In this document: piece by piece, positions 55,664-64,000 of the stretch | Layout of the letters: every line of letters starts with the position of its first letter | How positions within the stretch are numbered: the first letter of the stretch is position 1 | Origin: Rhodoferax sp. TS-BS-61-7 | GTDB lineage: Bacteria; Pseudomonadota; Gammaproteobacteria; Burkholderiales; Burkholderiaceae_C | NCBI RefSeq assembly: GCF_002943465.1 | Contig: NZ_PTQY01000002.1 | Coordinates: 1 to 64,000, forward strand | Direction: 5' to 3' | DNA length: 64,000 nucleotides | The notes under the pieces: model-generated | The model's database searches: none | Told to the model about the DNA's origin: nothing | The model's input: the letters and a program-made list of their open reading frames with translations, nothing else | Translations under genes and position numbers: made by a program

Positions 55664-56968
55664 TCAGGCTTGCAGCGCAGTCGCCAAGGCGGCTTCCAGC
55701 ATGTCCAGGCCTTTGTCCACGATGGCGTCGCTGGCCGTCAGCGGCACCAAGATGCGCACCACGTTGCCATAGGTGCCGCAGGACAGCAGGATGAGCCCTT
55801 GTTTGGTGGCCTCGGCACACAGGCGTTTGGTCAGATCGGCATCGGGTTGGTGCACATCGCCGTTTTTGCACAGCTCCATGGCCACCATGGCACCCAAGCC
55901 GCGCACGTCGGCAATGGCGGGTTGCGTGGTCGCCAGTGTCTGCAGGCGGCTGGTAATGCGCTGCCCCAGGGCCTGGCTGCGTTGCAACAGTTGTTCTTTC
56001 TCAAAGATTTGCAGCACGGCCAGGGCCGCCGCACAGCCTAGCGGGCTACCCGCGTAGGTGCCACCCAAGCCACCGGGAGCGGGGGCGTCCATCACTTCAG
56101 CACGGCCCACCACGGCAGAGATGGGAAAGCCCCCGGCCATGGACTTGGCCATGGTGATCAGGTCGGGTGCCACGCCGCTTTGCTCGATGGCAAACCAGGT
56201 GCCAGTGCGGCCCGCGCCGGTCTGGATTTCGTCGGCAATCAGCAGAATGCCGTGCTGGTCGCACAGGGCGCGCAGGCGTTGCAAAAAGTCAAACGGCGCT
56301 ACGTTAAACCCGCCTTCGCCCTGCACGGGTTCCACAATGATGGCCGCCACACGGCTGGCTTCGATGTCGTTTTTGAAGATGGTTTCCAAGGAAGCCATCG
56401 CGTCATCCACGCTCACGCCATGCAGCGCATTGGGAAACTGCGCATGGAAGATGTCGCCCGGGAAAGGGCCAAAACCTACCTTGTAAGGCGCTACTTTGCC
56501 AGTCAAACCCAGCGTCATCATCGTGCGGCCGTGGTAGCCACTGGTGAACGCGATGACGCCAGCACGTTTGGTGTAGGCACGGGCGATCTTGACGGCGTTT
56601 TCCACGGCCTCGGCACCGGAGCTCAGAAAGAAGGTTTTCTTGTCAAAGTTGCCGGGCGCCAGCGCATTGATGCGTTCGGCCAGCTCCACATAAGGCTCGT
56701 AGGCCAGCACCTGGAAGCAGGTATGGGTGTAGTGGTCCAACTGGTCTTTGACCGCTGCAATGATCTCCGGGTGGCGGTGGCCGGTGTTGAGCACGGCAAT
56801 GCCACCGGCAAAGTCGATGTAGCGCCGGCCCTCCACATCCCACACCTCGGCGTTCTCGCCCTTGGTGATGAAAACTTCGTGGCTTTGGCCGACTCCGCGG
56901 GGGATGGCGGCGCGGCGGCGGGCCATGAGGGTGGCGTTGGTAGCGGATGTGCTGTTGTTGGTGGTCAT
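55664..56968 (-). CDS. gabT: 4-aminobutyrate aminotransferase
   Basis: 434 residues from ATG 56968 (AAGG upstream). This class III PLP aminotransferase moves the amino group of GABA to 2-oxoglutarate. Motifs are F-L-S-S-G-A-E-A-V-E-N-A-V-K (phosphate site), T-S-G-Y-H-G-R-T, the E-P-V-Q-G-E-G-G loop, D-E-I-Q-T-G (cofactor Asp) and the PLP Lys in T-M-A-K-S-M-A-G-G. Length is normal. It feeds GabD downstream. Confidence 0.95.
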   Translation of the reverse strand: MTTNNSTSATNATLMARRRAAIPRGVGQSHEVFITKGENAEVWDVEGRRYIDFAGGIAVLNTGHRHPEIIAAVKDQLDHYTHTCFQVLAYEPYVELAERINALAPGNFDKKTFFLSSGAEAVENAVKIARAYTKRAGVIAFTSGYHGRTMMTLGLTGKVAPYKVGFGPFPGDIFHAQFPNALHGVSVDDAMASLETIFKNDIEASRVAAIIVEPVQGEGGFNVAPFDFLQRLRALCDQHGILLIADEIQTGAGRTGTWFAIEQSGVAPDLITMAKSMAGGFPISAVVGRAEVMDAPAPGGLGGTYAGSPLGCAAALAVLQIFEKEQLLQRSQALGQRITSRLQTLATTQPAIADVRGLGAMVAMELCKNGDVHQPDADLTKRLCAEATKQGLILLSCGTYGNVVRILVPLTASDAIVDKGLDMLEAALATALQA

Positions 56969-56993
56969 GTGCAATACCTTCAAAAATGGCTGC

Positions 56994-58439
56994 TCAGGCG
57001 TTGTGTTTCACCATGATATGGCGGGCGCAGCTGTAGTCCTCTAGCGCGTAGACCGACATGTCTTTGCCGTAGCCCGAGTGTTTCATGCCGCCGTGTGGCA
57101 TTTCGGACACCAGCATGAAGTGGGTGTTGACCCAGGTGCAGCCGTACTGCAGGCGTGAGGCAATGCCCATGGCGCGGCCCACATCGCTGGTCCACACCGA
57201 GCTGGAGAGCCCGTAGTCCGACTCATTGGCCCAGGCCACGGCCTGCTCGGCGTCTTTCACACGGGTGATGGACACCACCGGACCAAACACCTCGCTGCGC
57301 ACAATTTCGTCGTCCTGCAGGGCGCCGGCCACCACGGTGGGTTTGTAGAAAAAGCCTTTGGTGCCCAGGGTGCTGCCACCCGCCGTGATTTCCACATGCG
57401 GCAGCTGGCTGGCGCGGTCTACAAAGCTGGCTACGCGATCACGCTGGCGGGCCGAGATCAGCGGCCCCATCTCCACACCGGGTTCCTGCTGGGTGCCAGT
57501 TTTGATGGTGGACACCGCACTGCTGAGGTCGGCCACCAGCTTCTCGTAGATGCCCTCGGTGGCGTAGACGCGGCAGGCGGCGGTGCAGTCTTGCCCGGCG
57601 TTGTAATACCCAAAGGTGCGCAGGCCTTCCACCACGCTACCCAGATCGGCATCGTCCAGCACGATGACCGGGGCTTTGCCGCCCAGTTCCAGGTGGGTGC
57701 GTTTGATGCCACGTGCGGCCGACTCCATGATCTTGCTGCCGGTGGACACATCACCCGTGAGCGACGCCATACGAATGCGCGGGTCGCGGATCAGCGGTGC
57801 ACCCACGGTGTCACCCCGGCCACACACGATGTTGACCACGCCCGGCGGCAGGATTTCGGCCAGCAGCTCGCCCATGCGCAGCGTGGTCAGCGGTGTGTTT
57901 TCCGACGGCTTGAGCACCACGGTGTTGCCCATGGCAATGGCCGGCCCCAGTTTCCAGGCCGCCATCATGAGCGGGTAGTTCCACGGCGCGATGGAAGCCA
58001 CCACACCCAGCGGGTCGCGCCGGATCATGCTGGTGTGGCCCGGCAGGTATTCACCGGCCAATGCGCCCGACATATTGCGGATGGCGCCGGCAAAGAAGCG
58101 GTAGACATCGGCAATCGCCGGGATCTCGTCGTTGCGCGCGGCAGCCAGCGGCTTGCCGCAGTTCAGCGACTCCAGCATGGCGAACTCGTCGCCATTGGCT
58201 TCAATGGCATCGGCAATCTTGAGCAGGTAGGCGCTGCGGTCGCGCGGGGTCAGGGCGGCCCAGGCAGGAAAGGCGGCGTGCGCGGCGTCCACCGCCAGGC
58301 GCAACTGGTCGGCGCTGGCCTCGCGCACTTCGCAGAGCTGCTCGCCGGTGGACGGGTTGAGGACGGCTTCTGCGCGCCCTTCACCGGTAACGCGTTGGCC
58401 ATTGATCAGAAGTTGGGTCGGAAAACGGGTTGCAGCCAT
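56994..58439 (-). CDS. patD: Gamma-aminobutyraldehyde dehydrogenase (PatD/YdcW)
   Basis: 481 residues from ATG 58439 (GGAG upstream). It oxidises 4-aminobutanal, made from putrescine, to GABA. The base Glu is in L-E-L-G-G-K-A-P and the nucleophile in [17 protein letters not shown] and G-D-V-S-T-G-S-K match PatD. In E. coli patD (ydcW) also follows the ydcSTUV transporter genes. It is encoded 39 bp after ydcV. Confidence 0.93.
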   Translation of the reverse strand: MAATRFPTQLLINGQRVTGEGRAEAVLNPSTGEQLCEVREASADQLRLAVDAAHAAFPAWAALTPRDRSAYLLKIADAIEANGDEFAMLESLNCGKPLAAARNDEIPAIADVYRFFAGAIRNMSGALAGEYLPGHTSMIRRDPLGVVASIAPWNYPLMMAAWKLGPAIAMGNTVVLKPSENTPLTTLRMGELLAEILPPGVVNIVCGRGDTVGAPLIRDPRIRMASLTGDVSTGSKIMESAARGIKRTHLELGGKAPVIVLDDADLGSVVEGLRTFGYYNAGQDCTAACRVYATEGIYEKLVADLSSAVSTIKTGTQQEPGVEMGPLISARQRDRVASFVDRASQLPHVEITAGGSTLGTKGFFYKPTVVAGALQDDEIVRSEVFGPVVSITRVKDAEQAVAWANESDYGLSSSVWTSDVGRAMGIASRLQYGCTWVNTHFMLVSEMPHGGMKHSGYGKDMSVYALEDYSCARHIMVKHNA

Positions 58440-58478
58440 GGGGTGCTCCAAGGGTGAGAGAAAAGGAATGACGTGTTG

Positions 58479-59276
58479 TTAGCGGGTATTGGGGCTGGCG
58501 TCGCCATCGCGGGTCAGGCGCCAGGCCAGCAGGATCAGGGGCATGGTGAGAACCATGATGGCCAGTGCCACCACGTTGGTAATGGCCGCCTCACGCGGGC
58601 GGCCCAACTGGCCCATGAGCCAGATCGGCAAAGTTTTGTCGGCACCGGCGGTGAAGGTGGTGACGATGAGTTCGTCCACCGACAGCGCAAAAGCCAGAAT
58701 GCCGCCGGCCAGCAAGGCCGTGCCCAGCTGCGGCAGGATGATGTAACGCAGCGTGGTGAGGGTGTCCGCGCCCAGGTCCATGGAGGCCTCCCACAGGCGG
58801 CTGGGCAGGCGGCGCAGGCGCGCCACTACGTTGTTGTGCACGATGACCACACAGAACGTGGCGTGGCCCACCACGATGGTCCAGAAGCCGGGGTTGACCT
58901 CCAGCATCTTGAAGGCCGCCAGCAGGGCAATGCCGGTCACGATGCCCGGTAATGCGATGGGCATGATCAGCATGGTGGTGAAGGCGTCCTTGCCGAAGAA
59001 ACGGTCGCGGTTCAGTGCGGCGGCAGTGAGGGTGCCCAGCACCATGGCGATGATGGTGGCCATGGCCGCCACCGACATGGAGAGGTAAATCGCTTCGTGG
59101 ATATCGGTGCGCTCCAGCGCCCGGGCGAACCAGCGAAGTGTGAGCCCCTCCATGGGGAAGCTGTAGCTGCTGTCGGCGTTGTTGAAGGCGTACAGCGCAA
59201 TGAACAACAAAGGCAGGTGCAAAAAGGCCAGGCCCGCATAGGCGGTGATGCGGAGTAAACGGTGCTTAGAGTGCAT
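58479..59276 (-). CDS. ydcV: Polyamine ABC transporter permease YdcV/PotI-like
   Basis: 265 residues, six hydrophobic helices. The binding-protein-dependent permease loop is [30 protein letters not shown] near residue 33 is typical of PotI/YdcV. It overlaps ydcU by 11 bp. With YdcU it forms the membrane channel for putrescine. Confidence 0.92.
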   Translation of the reverse strand: MHSKHRLLRITAYAGLAFLHLPLLFIALYAFNNADSSYSFPMEGLTLRWFARALERTDIHEAIYLSMSVAAMATIIAMVLGTLTAAALNRDRFFGKDAFTTMLIMPIALPGIVTGIALLAAFKMLEVNPGFWTIVVGHATFCVVIVHNNVVARLRRLPSRLWEASMDLGADTLTTLRYIILPQLGTALLAGGILAFALSVDELIVTTFTAGADKTLPIWLMGQLGRPREAAITNVVALAIMVLTMPLILLAWRLTRDGDASPNTR

Positions 59277-60168
59277 TAAATGCCCCCAGTCTGCGTGCGA
59301 TAGAGAGGTAGATCGTGATCAGCACAATCGGCACACAAGTGAAGGCTGCGGCCATGGGAATGTTGCCGATGGTGCCTTGCATGGTGTAGACCATGTTGCC
59401 GATGTAGAGGCCCGAGGGGCCCACCAGTTGGGGAATGATGTAGTCACCCAGCGTGAGCGAAAAGGTGAAGATGGAACCCGCCACCACACCGGGGAACGCC
59501 AGCGGCCACAGCACGGTGCGGAAGGTCTGCCAAGGGCGGGCGCCCAGGTCGCCTGAGGCCAGTAGCAGGTTGGCCGGCACACGCTCGATGGCGGCCTGGA
59601 TGGGCAGCACCATGAAAGGTAGCCAGATGTAGGTGAACACCAGAAAACGCCCGAGGTTGGAGGTGGCCAGGGTGTCGCCCCCAATCACCGGGATGGCGAG
59701 TACGGCCTGCAGCACCGCTTGCAGCCCCAGCGCATTGACCACCCAGTAAATCACACCGCCCTGGGCCAGCAGCACGGTCCAGGCATAGGCTTTGACGATG
59801 TAGCTGGCCCACATGGGTAACATCACGCCGACATAAAAGAAGCCCTTTTCTGCCGGGCTGGCGTGGTGCGCCATGTAATAGGCCATAGGGAACCCAATGA
59901 GCACCGTGCCCAGTGTCACGGCGATGGCCATGCCCAGTGTGCGCAGCACAATGTCCAGGTTGGCCGGCACCAGCAGGTTGGCAAAGTTGTCGGTGGTGAA
60001 TTCGGCCACGACGGACATGCTCATGTCGTCGAACACAAACACACTTTGGCTTAGCAGCGTGAGCAGCGAGCCCACATAGACCACGCCAAACCACAGCAAC
60101 GGTGGCATGAGGATCAGCAGCAGCGTGAGTGTGCGCCGCTGGTAAATGAGGTTGGAGAGTGCGCGCAT
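59266..60168 (-). CDS. ydcU: Polyamine ABC transporter permease YdcU/PotH-like
   Basis: 300 residues with six main hydrophobic helices. The cytoplasmic coupling loop is [21 protein letters not shown], and the N-terminal L-S-Q-S-V-F-V-F-D region is periplasmic. It is encoded 10 bp after ydcT and overlaps ydcV. Confidence 0.92.
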   Translation of the reverse strand: MRALSNLIYQRRTLTLLLILMPPLLWFGVVYVGSLLTLLSQSVFVFDDMSMSVVAEFTTDNFANLLVPANLDIVLRTLGMAIAVTLGTVLIGFPMAYYMAHHASPAEKGFFYVGVMLPMWASYIVKAYAWTVLLAQGGVIYWVVNALGLQAVLQAVLAIPVIGGDTLATSNLGRFLVFTYIWLPFMVLPIQAAIERVPANLLLASGDLGARPWQTFRTVLWPLAFPGVVAGSIFTFSLTLGDYIIPQLVGPSGLYIGNMVYTMQGTIGNIPMAAAFTCVPIVLITIYLSIARRLGAFNAL

Positions 60169-60178
60169 GGCAGGGGTC

Positions 60179-61204
60179 TCAGGCGTCCAGCATCACCATG
60201 TGCTGCTGCGACCAGCTCAGCGCCACACGCTGGCCGGGCTGGGTCTGGGCAGCCAGTGCCGAGGCGGCCTCGCTTTCAGCCTGCATGGCCGTGATGACCT
60301 GCCCACCGACCTGAACCTCCAGCCGCTGGCTGGCACCGAGGAACTGGATCGCCAGCACTTCACCTTCCACCAGCCAACGGCCTGCCGCAGCAGCTGTGCC
60401 GATTGGGTGGATGCCGATGTTTTCCTGCCGCACGGCAAAGGCCTGCGGTGCGCCGGTGAGGGTGTGGGCCAGTGGCGTATCGATCACATTGGCACTGCCC
60501 ACAAAGTCGGCCACAAAACGGGTGCGCGGCTGGTGGTACAAGTCCCGCGGGCTGGCAATCTGCTCGATCTTTCCCTGGTTAAAAACGGCAATACGGTCTG
60601 ACATGGACAGGGCCTCGCCCTGGTCATGCGTGACATAGACAAAGGTGATGCCCAGCTTGCGGTGCAGCACCTTGAGTTCGACCTGCATTTGCTCGCGCAG
60701 CTTCATGTCGAGTGCGCCCAGCGGCTCGTCCAGCAACAGGATGCGTGGGCGGTTGACCAGCGCCCGGGCCAGCGCCACGCGCTGGCGTTGGCCGCCGGAC
60801 AACTGGGCCGGTGTGCGCTGTGCATGGTCGGGCAGGGCCACCATAGCCAGGGCCTCACGGGCCCGGGCATGGCGCTCAGCCAGAGGAACCTTGCGCACCA
60901 TCAATCCGTAGGCCACGTTGTCCAGCACGTCCATGTGCGGAAACAGCGCGTAGTCCTGGAAGACGGTGTTGACGTCGCGTTCATACGGAGGTGTGCCAGA
61001 GGCCTCCTGGCCCATCAGGGTCAGGCTGCCACTGCTCGGTTGCTCAAAGCCGGCCATCAGCCGCAGGGAGGTGGTCTTGCCGGAGCCCGAAGGCCCCAGC
61101 ATGGAGAAAAACTCCCCTTCCTGCACGGTGAAGCTGACGCCGTCCAGCGCCTTGACCTCACCGTAATGCCGGGAAATACCCTTGAACTCGATTGCAACTG
61201 GCAT
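60179..61204 (-). CDS. ydcT: Polyamine ABC transporter ATPase YdcT/PotA-like
   Basis: 341 residues from ATG 61204 (AAGG five bases upstream). Walker A is G-P-S-G-S-G-K-T-T, Q-loop T-V-F-Q-D-Y-A-L-F-P-H, signature L-S-G-G-Q-R-Q-R-V-A, Walker B I-L-L-L-D-E-P-L-G-A-L-D, switch V-T-H-D-Q. The C-terminal TOBE-type domain ends S-W-S-Q-Q-H. It powers the importer. Confidence 0.93.
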   Translation of the reverse strand: MPVAIEFKGISRHYGEVKALDGVSFTVQEGEFFSMLGPSGSGKTTSLRLMAGFEQPSSGSLTLMGQEASGTPPYERDVNTVFQDYALFPHMDVLDNVAYGLMVRKVPLAERHARAREALAMVALPDHAQRTPAQLSGGQRQRVALARALVNRPRILLLDEPLGALDMKLREQMQVELKVLHRKLGITFVYVTHDQGEALSMSDRIAVFNQGKIEQIASPRDLYHQPRTRFVADFVGSANVIDTPLAHTLTGAPQAFAVRQENIGIHPIGTAAAAGRWLVEGEVLAIQFLGASQRLEVQVGGQVITAMQAESEAASALAAQTQPGQRVALSWSQQHMVMLDA

Positions 61205-61225
61205 ACACACCTTATTTTTTAAAAC

Positions 61226-62377
61226 TTACCGACCACCCATGATGGCGATGTAATCCATCGCCCACTTGGCGTAGGGGACACACGTGCCTTGGGTGGTGCA
61301 TTTGGCCTGGGGAGTCTTCCAGAACTTGATCTTGTTCAGGTCGTCAAAACCGTTGACCTTGCAGAAGTCGCTGCCGCCGGGGGCTTTGGCTTTGCACGCG
61401 CCCGGTGTGACCGGCACAGTGCCAAACCACTCGGCCAAGGGGGCCTGCAGTTTGTCGCTCAACTGGTGTTCCATCCACTGGTAGGCGCAGTTCACGTTTT
61501 TGGCGTTGGCGTGCAGCATGGTGGTGTCGGCCCAGCCAGTTGCACCTTCCTTGGGCACGACTGAGGCAATGGGTTTCTTCTCACCCTTGAGCGAGTTCAC
61601 CATGAAGCCCCAGGAGCCCGAAGCGGCAATACCTTCACCCTTGAAGTCATTCATCTGCACGGTGGCATCGTGCCAGTAGCGGTGGGTCAGCTTCTTCTGG
61701 CCGCGCAGCAGCTCCAGCACGGCGGCGTACTGTTTTTCGTTGAGTTCGTAGGGGTCCTTGATGCCCAGCTCAGGCTTCTTGCTCATGAGATACAGCGCGG
61801 CATCGGCGATGTAGATGGCGCCGTCGTAGGCCTGCACACGGCCCTTGTTGGATTTGCCGTCGGGCAGGTTCTGCTCTTCAAATACCACGGCCCAGGAGTC
61901 GGGGGCCTTCTTGAACACATCGGTGTTGTACATCAGCACGTTGGGGCCGGACTGGTAAGGCACACCATAGTGTTTGCCATCCACCGTGTGCCAGGCCGCG
62001 TTTTGCAGGCGCGAGTCGATGTTTTTGTAGCTGGGTACCAGACCAATGTTGACTTCTTGCACCAGCTTGGAGGCGATCAGGCGCCCGCTGGCATCACCGG
62101 ATGCCGTGACCAGGTCGTAACCACCGGCCTTCATCAGGGACACCATTTCGTCCGAGGTGGCAGCGGTCTTGACATTGACCTTGCAGCCCGAAGACTTTTC
62201 GAAGCTGGTGGTCCAGTCGTATTCCTTGACCGTTTCGCCGCGCTCGATGTAGCCGGCCCAAGCGATGATGTTGAGCTGCCCCTCCCCCTTGCCAAGTGCC
62301 TTGGGGGGAGCTGCGAGGCTGGAGGTGGCGGCGGCCACGGCCAGCAAACCGGTGAGTAGTGCGCGGGTTTGGGACAT
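61226..62377 (-). CDS. ydcS: Polyamine-binding protein YdcS
   Basis: 383 residues from ATG 62377 (AGGAG seven bases upstream). After a signal peptide, the sequence follows E. coli YdcS closely: I-I-A-W-A-G-Y-I-E-R-G-E-T, C-K-V-N-V-K-T-A-A-T-S-D-E-M-V-S-L-M and G-Y-D-L-V-T-A-S-G-D-A-S. It ends M-D-Y-I-A-I-M-G-G-R. YdcS binds putrescine in the periplasm. First gene of the ydcSTUV-patD-gabT-gabD operon. Confidence 0.94.
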   Translation of the reverse strand: MSQTRALLTGLLAVAAATSSLAAPPKALGKGEGQLNIIAWAGYIERGETVKEYDWTTSFEKSSGCKVNVKTAATSDEMVSLMKAGGYDLVTASGDASGRLIASKLVQEVNIGLVPSYKNIDSRLQNAAWHTVDGKHYGVPYQSGPNVLMYNTDVFKKAPDSWAVVFEEQNLPDGKSNKGRVQAYDGAIYIADAALYLMSKKPELGIKDPYELNEKQYAAVLELLRGQKKLTHRYWHDATVQMNDFKGEGIAASGSWGFMVNSLKGEKKPIASVVPKEGATGWADTTMLHANAKNVNCAYQWMEHQLSDKLQAPLAEWFGTVPVTPGACKAKAPGGSDFCKVNGFDDLNKIKFWKTPQAKCTTQGTCVPYAKWAMDYIAIMGGR

Positions 62378-62523
62378 GAAGAACTCCTGACGTTGGTTGT
62401 TGGGGCGCGCAGGTGCGGGCCTGAAAAGCATCTTAGGTTTTGCCCTGGACTTGAACCATATCGCCAAGGCAATACAATCCATCGGGAAAACAGAAACCTC
62501 GCACCAAAAAACGTTTATTTAGT

Positions 62524-62567
62524 GGTTTACCCTATGCCTCAAAGCAGTGCATTTGCGGGTTTACCCT
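62524..62567 (+). promoter_or_regulatory. Direct repeat pair GGTTTACCCT between ydcS and its regulator
   Basis: GGTTTACCCT at 62524-62533 and 62558-62567, start-to-start 34 bases. The second is preceded by G, giving the near-palindrome GGGTTTACCC. Their position in the divergent region suggests binding sites for the LysR regulator or another factor. Confidence 0.45.
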
Positions 62568-62609
62568 TTAAACGAGCCAAAAAGGTGCCTGAAATGAAGA
62601 AATAGCGAA

Positions 62610-63539
62610 ATGAGCACGTCTTTCAAGAGCATTCGGTATTTCATAGCGGTGGCCGAATCTGGCTCCATTTCTGCTGCCATTCAGGAATTGGGCGTCTCGC
62701 AATCAGTGGTTTCGGCCGCAATTGCCCAAATCGAGGCCGACCTGGGCACCCTGCTGTTCGAACGCCGGGCACGTGGCATGTCGCTCACCCATGCGGGCCA
62801 CCAGTTTTTGCGCCACGCCCACCAAATTGAGGTGGCCATGCGCAACGCGCGCGATGCCCTGGCCTCCCGCCCCCATACCGTTACCGGCAGTCTCAACATC
62901 GGGGTGACCAGCCTGATGGTGGGTTATTACCTGCCGTTTCTGCTGGACCGCTTCCGCCGCGTGTTTCCCCGCATCCAGGTGCAGATCACCGAAGACCGGC
63001 GCGATTACCTGGAGCATTTGCTGGTGAGTGGGGAGCTCGATGTCGCGCTGATCGTGGTGTCACAGCTGCAGAACTACCGCGCACTGGAGACCGAGACCAT
63101 TCTGCGCTCCGGCTGGCGGGTCTGGTGCCCGGTGAACCACCGGTTGGTTAGCGAGGAAAGAATCCAGGCCGCGGAGCTGGCGCAGCAGTCACTGATCCTG
63201 CTGCAGGTGGACGAGCTGGGCGATGCCACCACGGCGCTGTGGAATGCCGGCGGTGCCGACCCCAATGTGTTGATCCGTACCTCGTCGGTGGAGGCGGTGC
63301 GCAGCCTGGTAGCGACTGGGGCGGGCTGTTCGGTGTTGCCCGACATGTTGTACCGCCCTTGGTCGCTGGAGGGGGATCGCATTGAGGCACGGCCCTTGGT
63401 GCAGCCCTTGCCGCCACTGGATGTGGGGTTGGCTTGGCGCAAGGGGGCGGTGTTGCCGGAGTCGCTGAGCAACTTTTTGACGGCGGTGCGGCCTACGCTG
63501 GATGGGTATTTGCCGGCTACGGGGGGGCATTTGCGGTAG
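62610..63539 (+). CDS. LysR-family regulator, divergent from the ydc-gab operon
   Basis: 309 residues. The helix-turn-helix is S-G-S-I-S-A-A-I-Q-E-L-G-V-S-Q-S-V-V-S-A-A-I. The effector domain follows at about 90-300 (I-G-V-T-S-L-M-V-G-Y, G-E-L-D-V-A-L-I-V). The divergent arrangement suggests control of polyamine/GABA catabolism. The ligand is unknown. A long palindromic element begins 17 bp after its stop. Confidence 0.9.
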   Translation: MSTSFKSIRYFIAVAESGSISAAIQELGVSQSVVSAAIAQIEADLGTLLFERRARGMSLTHAGHQFLRHAHQIEVAMRNARDALASRPHTVTGSLNIGVTSLMVGYYLPFLLDRFRRVFPRIQVQITEDRRDYLEHLLVSGELDVALIVVSQLQNYRALETETILRSGWRVWCPVNHRLVSEERIQAAELAQQSLILLQVDELGDATTALWNAGGADPNVLIRTSSVEAVRSLVATGAGCSVLPDMLYRPWSLEGDRIEARPLVQPLPPLDVGLAWRKGAVLPESLSNFLTAVRPTLDGYLPATGGHLR

Positions 63540-63555
63540 TTTTTGGTTGGGTTAG

Positions 63556-63939
63556 ACCGCTTTTTTGGACACCCACTCCCCCAGCCCCTCGCCCCGTCGG
63601 CGAGGGGAGCTTTTAACAGCCGTATTTTTTCGTTGTGCGCCGACTACATGGCTACTGGAGTTTTGTTGCGACTGTTTGTTCGCTCCACGGCCCCGGGCGG
63701 CGGTTGTAGGACTTCTGATGGGTGTGCGCGGAACCGCTGGCGGCTGCGCACGCCAGGAGTGGAGCGCAAGCACGTTCGTGGCCACTACAACCGTTGGCAC
63801 TGGCCGTGGCGCACCCACCCGCTGGCGACAGTCCTTGTGTAGCACCGCAGCCGGAGCAACACCACCAAATCGGCTGTTAAAAAGGCTCCCCTCGCCGACG
63901 GGGCGAGGGGCTGGGGGAGTGGGTGTCCAAAAAAGCGGT
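63556..63939. repeat. Long near-palindromic element, copy 2 (~384 bp)
   Basis: Fills most of the gene-free 63540-63961 stretch. Arms begin ACCGC (63556) and end GCGGT (63939); weaker pairing runs on outside. The centre is CTGGCG (63737-63742) with CGCCAG (63751-63756). GGTTGTAG (63702-63709) pairs with CTACAACC (63785-63792), and CCACGGCC (63685-63692) with GGCCGTGG (63802-63809). Outer arms match copy 1 almost exactly, while the inner part differs at many bases. No coding capacity is credible. Confidence 0.85.
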
Positions 63940-63961
63940 GCAGCCCAACAAAAAAAGTGAG

Positions 63962-64000
63962 TTACAGCAACCCACGCTTAGCCAAGTTGCGCATCAGGTG
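63962..64000 (-). CDS. C-terminal end of a gene cut by the window edge
   Basis: On the - strand the last 13 codons before TAA (63962-63964) read H-L-M-R-N-L-A-K-R-G-L-L. Too short to identify. It is proposed because the frame is open to the edge and a gene on this side would be expected after the repeat element. Confidence 0.35.
   Translation of the reverse strand, partial: HLMRNLAKRGLL

Overview
The window is a 64 kb piece of a high-GC (low 60s percent by eye) betaproteobacterial chromosome, most likely from the Comamonadaceae (Rhodoferax/Polaromonas/Curvibacter type). The protein families, the grpE-dnaK-dnaJ order, the long RpoD N-terminus and a dispersed repeat with the core AGCTGCTTGCGCA all point there. 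No rRNA, tRNA, CRISPR array or phage region was seen. Only an IS30-family transposase tail at the left edge is a conventional mobile element.

Layout. 1-5.9 kb: IS30 tail, DUF1631 protein, GST-like protein, tRNA hydroxylase TrhO, beta-CASP ribonuclease. 5.9-10.7 kb: dnaJ, dnaK, grpE, an FKBP isomerase and a small winged-helix regulator, with two sigma-32-type promoters. 10.9-17.6 kb: ComFB-like protein, aroE, rpoD, a solute-binding protein on the opposite strand, dnaG. 17.6-24 kb: gamma-glutamyltransferase, two AhpD/CMD-family proteins, a flotillin with its OB-fold membrane partner, a LysE-type exporter. 24.1-31.6 kb: a signalling operon with a cysteine-poor molybdopterin-fold protein, a 1387-residue hybrid kinase, an HD-GYP response regulator and a REC-REC-kinase. 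31.6-34.6 kb: a sugar-type binding protein and a chemoreceptor in one operon.

34.7-44.4 kb appears to be a quinate/shikimate catabolic locus. It holds a PcaR/PcaU-type IclR regulator, a catabolic AroE homologue, a complete Liv-type ABC importer, a 3-dehydroshikimate dehydratase split into two genes, and a PcaB-like protein lacking the superfamily catalytic loop. 44.8-49 kb: ArgP with ArgO, a PAS-LuxR regulator divergent from scoAB (ketone-body CoA transferase), and a membrane protein. 49-54 kb: a marR-outer membrane factor-emrA-emrB efflux operon with a legible promoter and operators. 54-63.5 kb: a ydcSTUV-patD-gabT-gabD operon for putrescine/GABA uptake and conversion to succinate, with a divergent LysR regulator.

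Two features cut across the genes. About eleven copies of a ~50 bp dispersed repeat occur, and four of them lie in reading frames (livK, livM, the outer membrane factor and the chemoreceptor C-terminus). Two ~385 bp near-palindromic elements (44444-44828 and 63556-63939) each could fold into one long hairpin. At several positions where the two copies differ, both arms have changed together.
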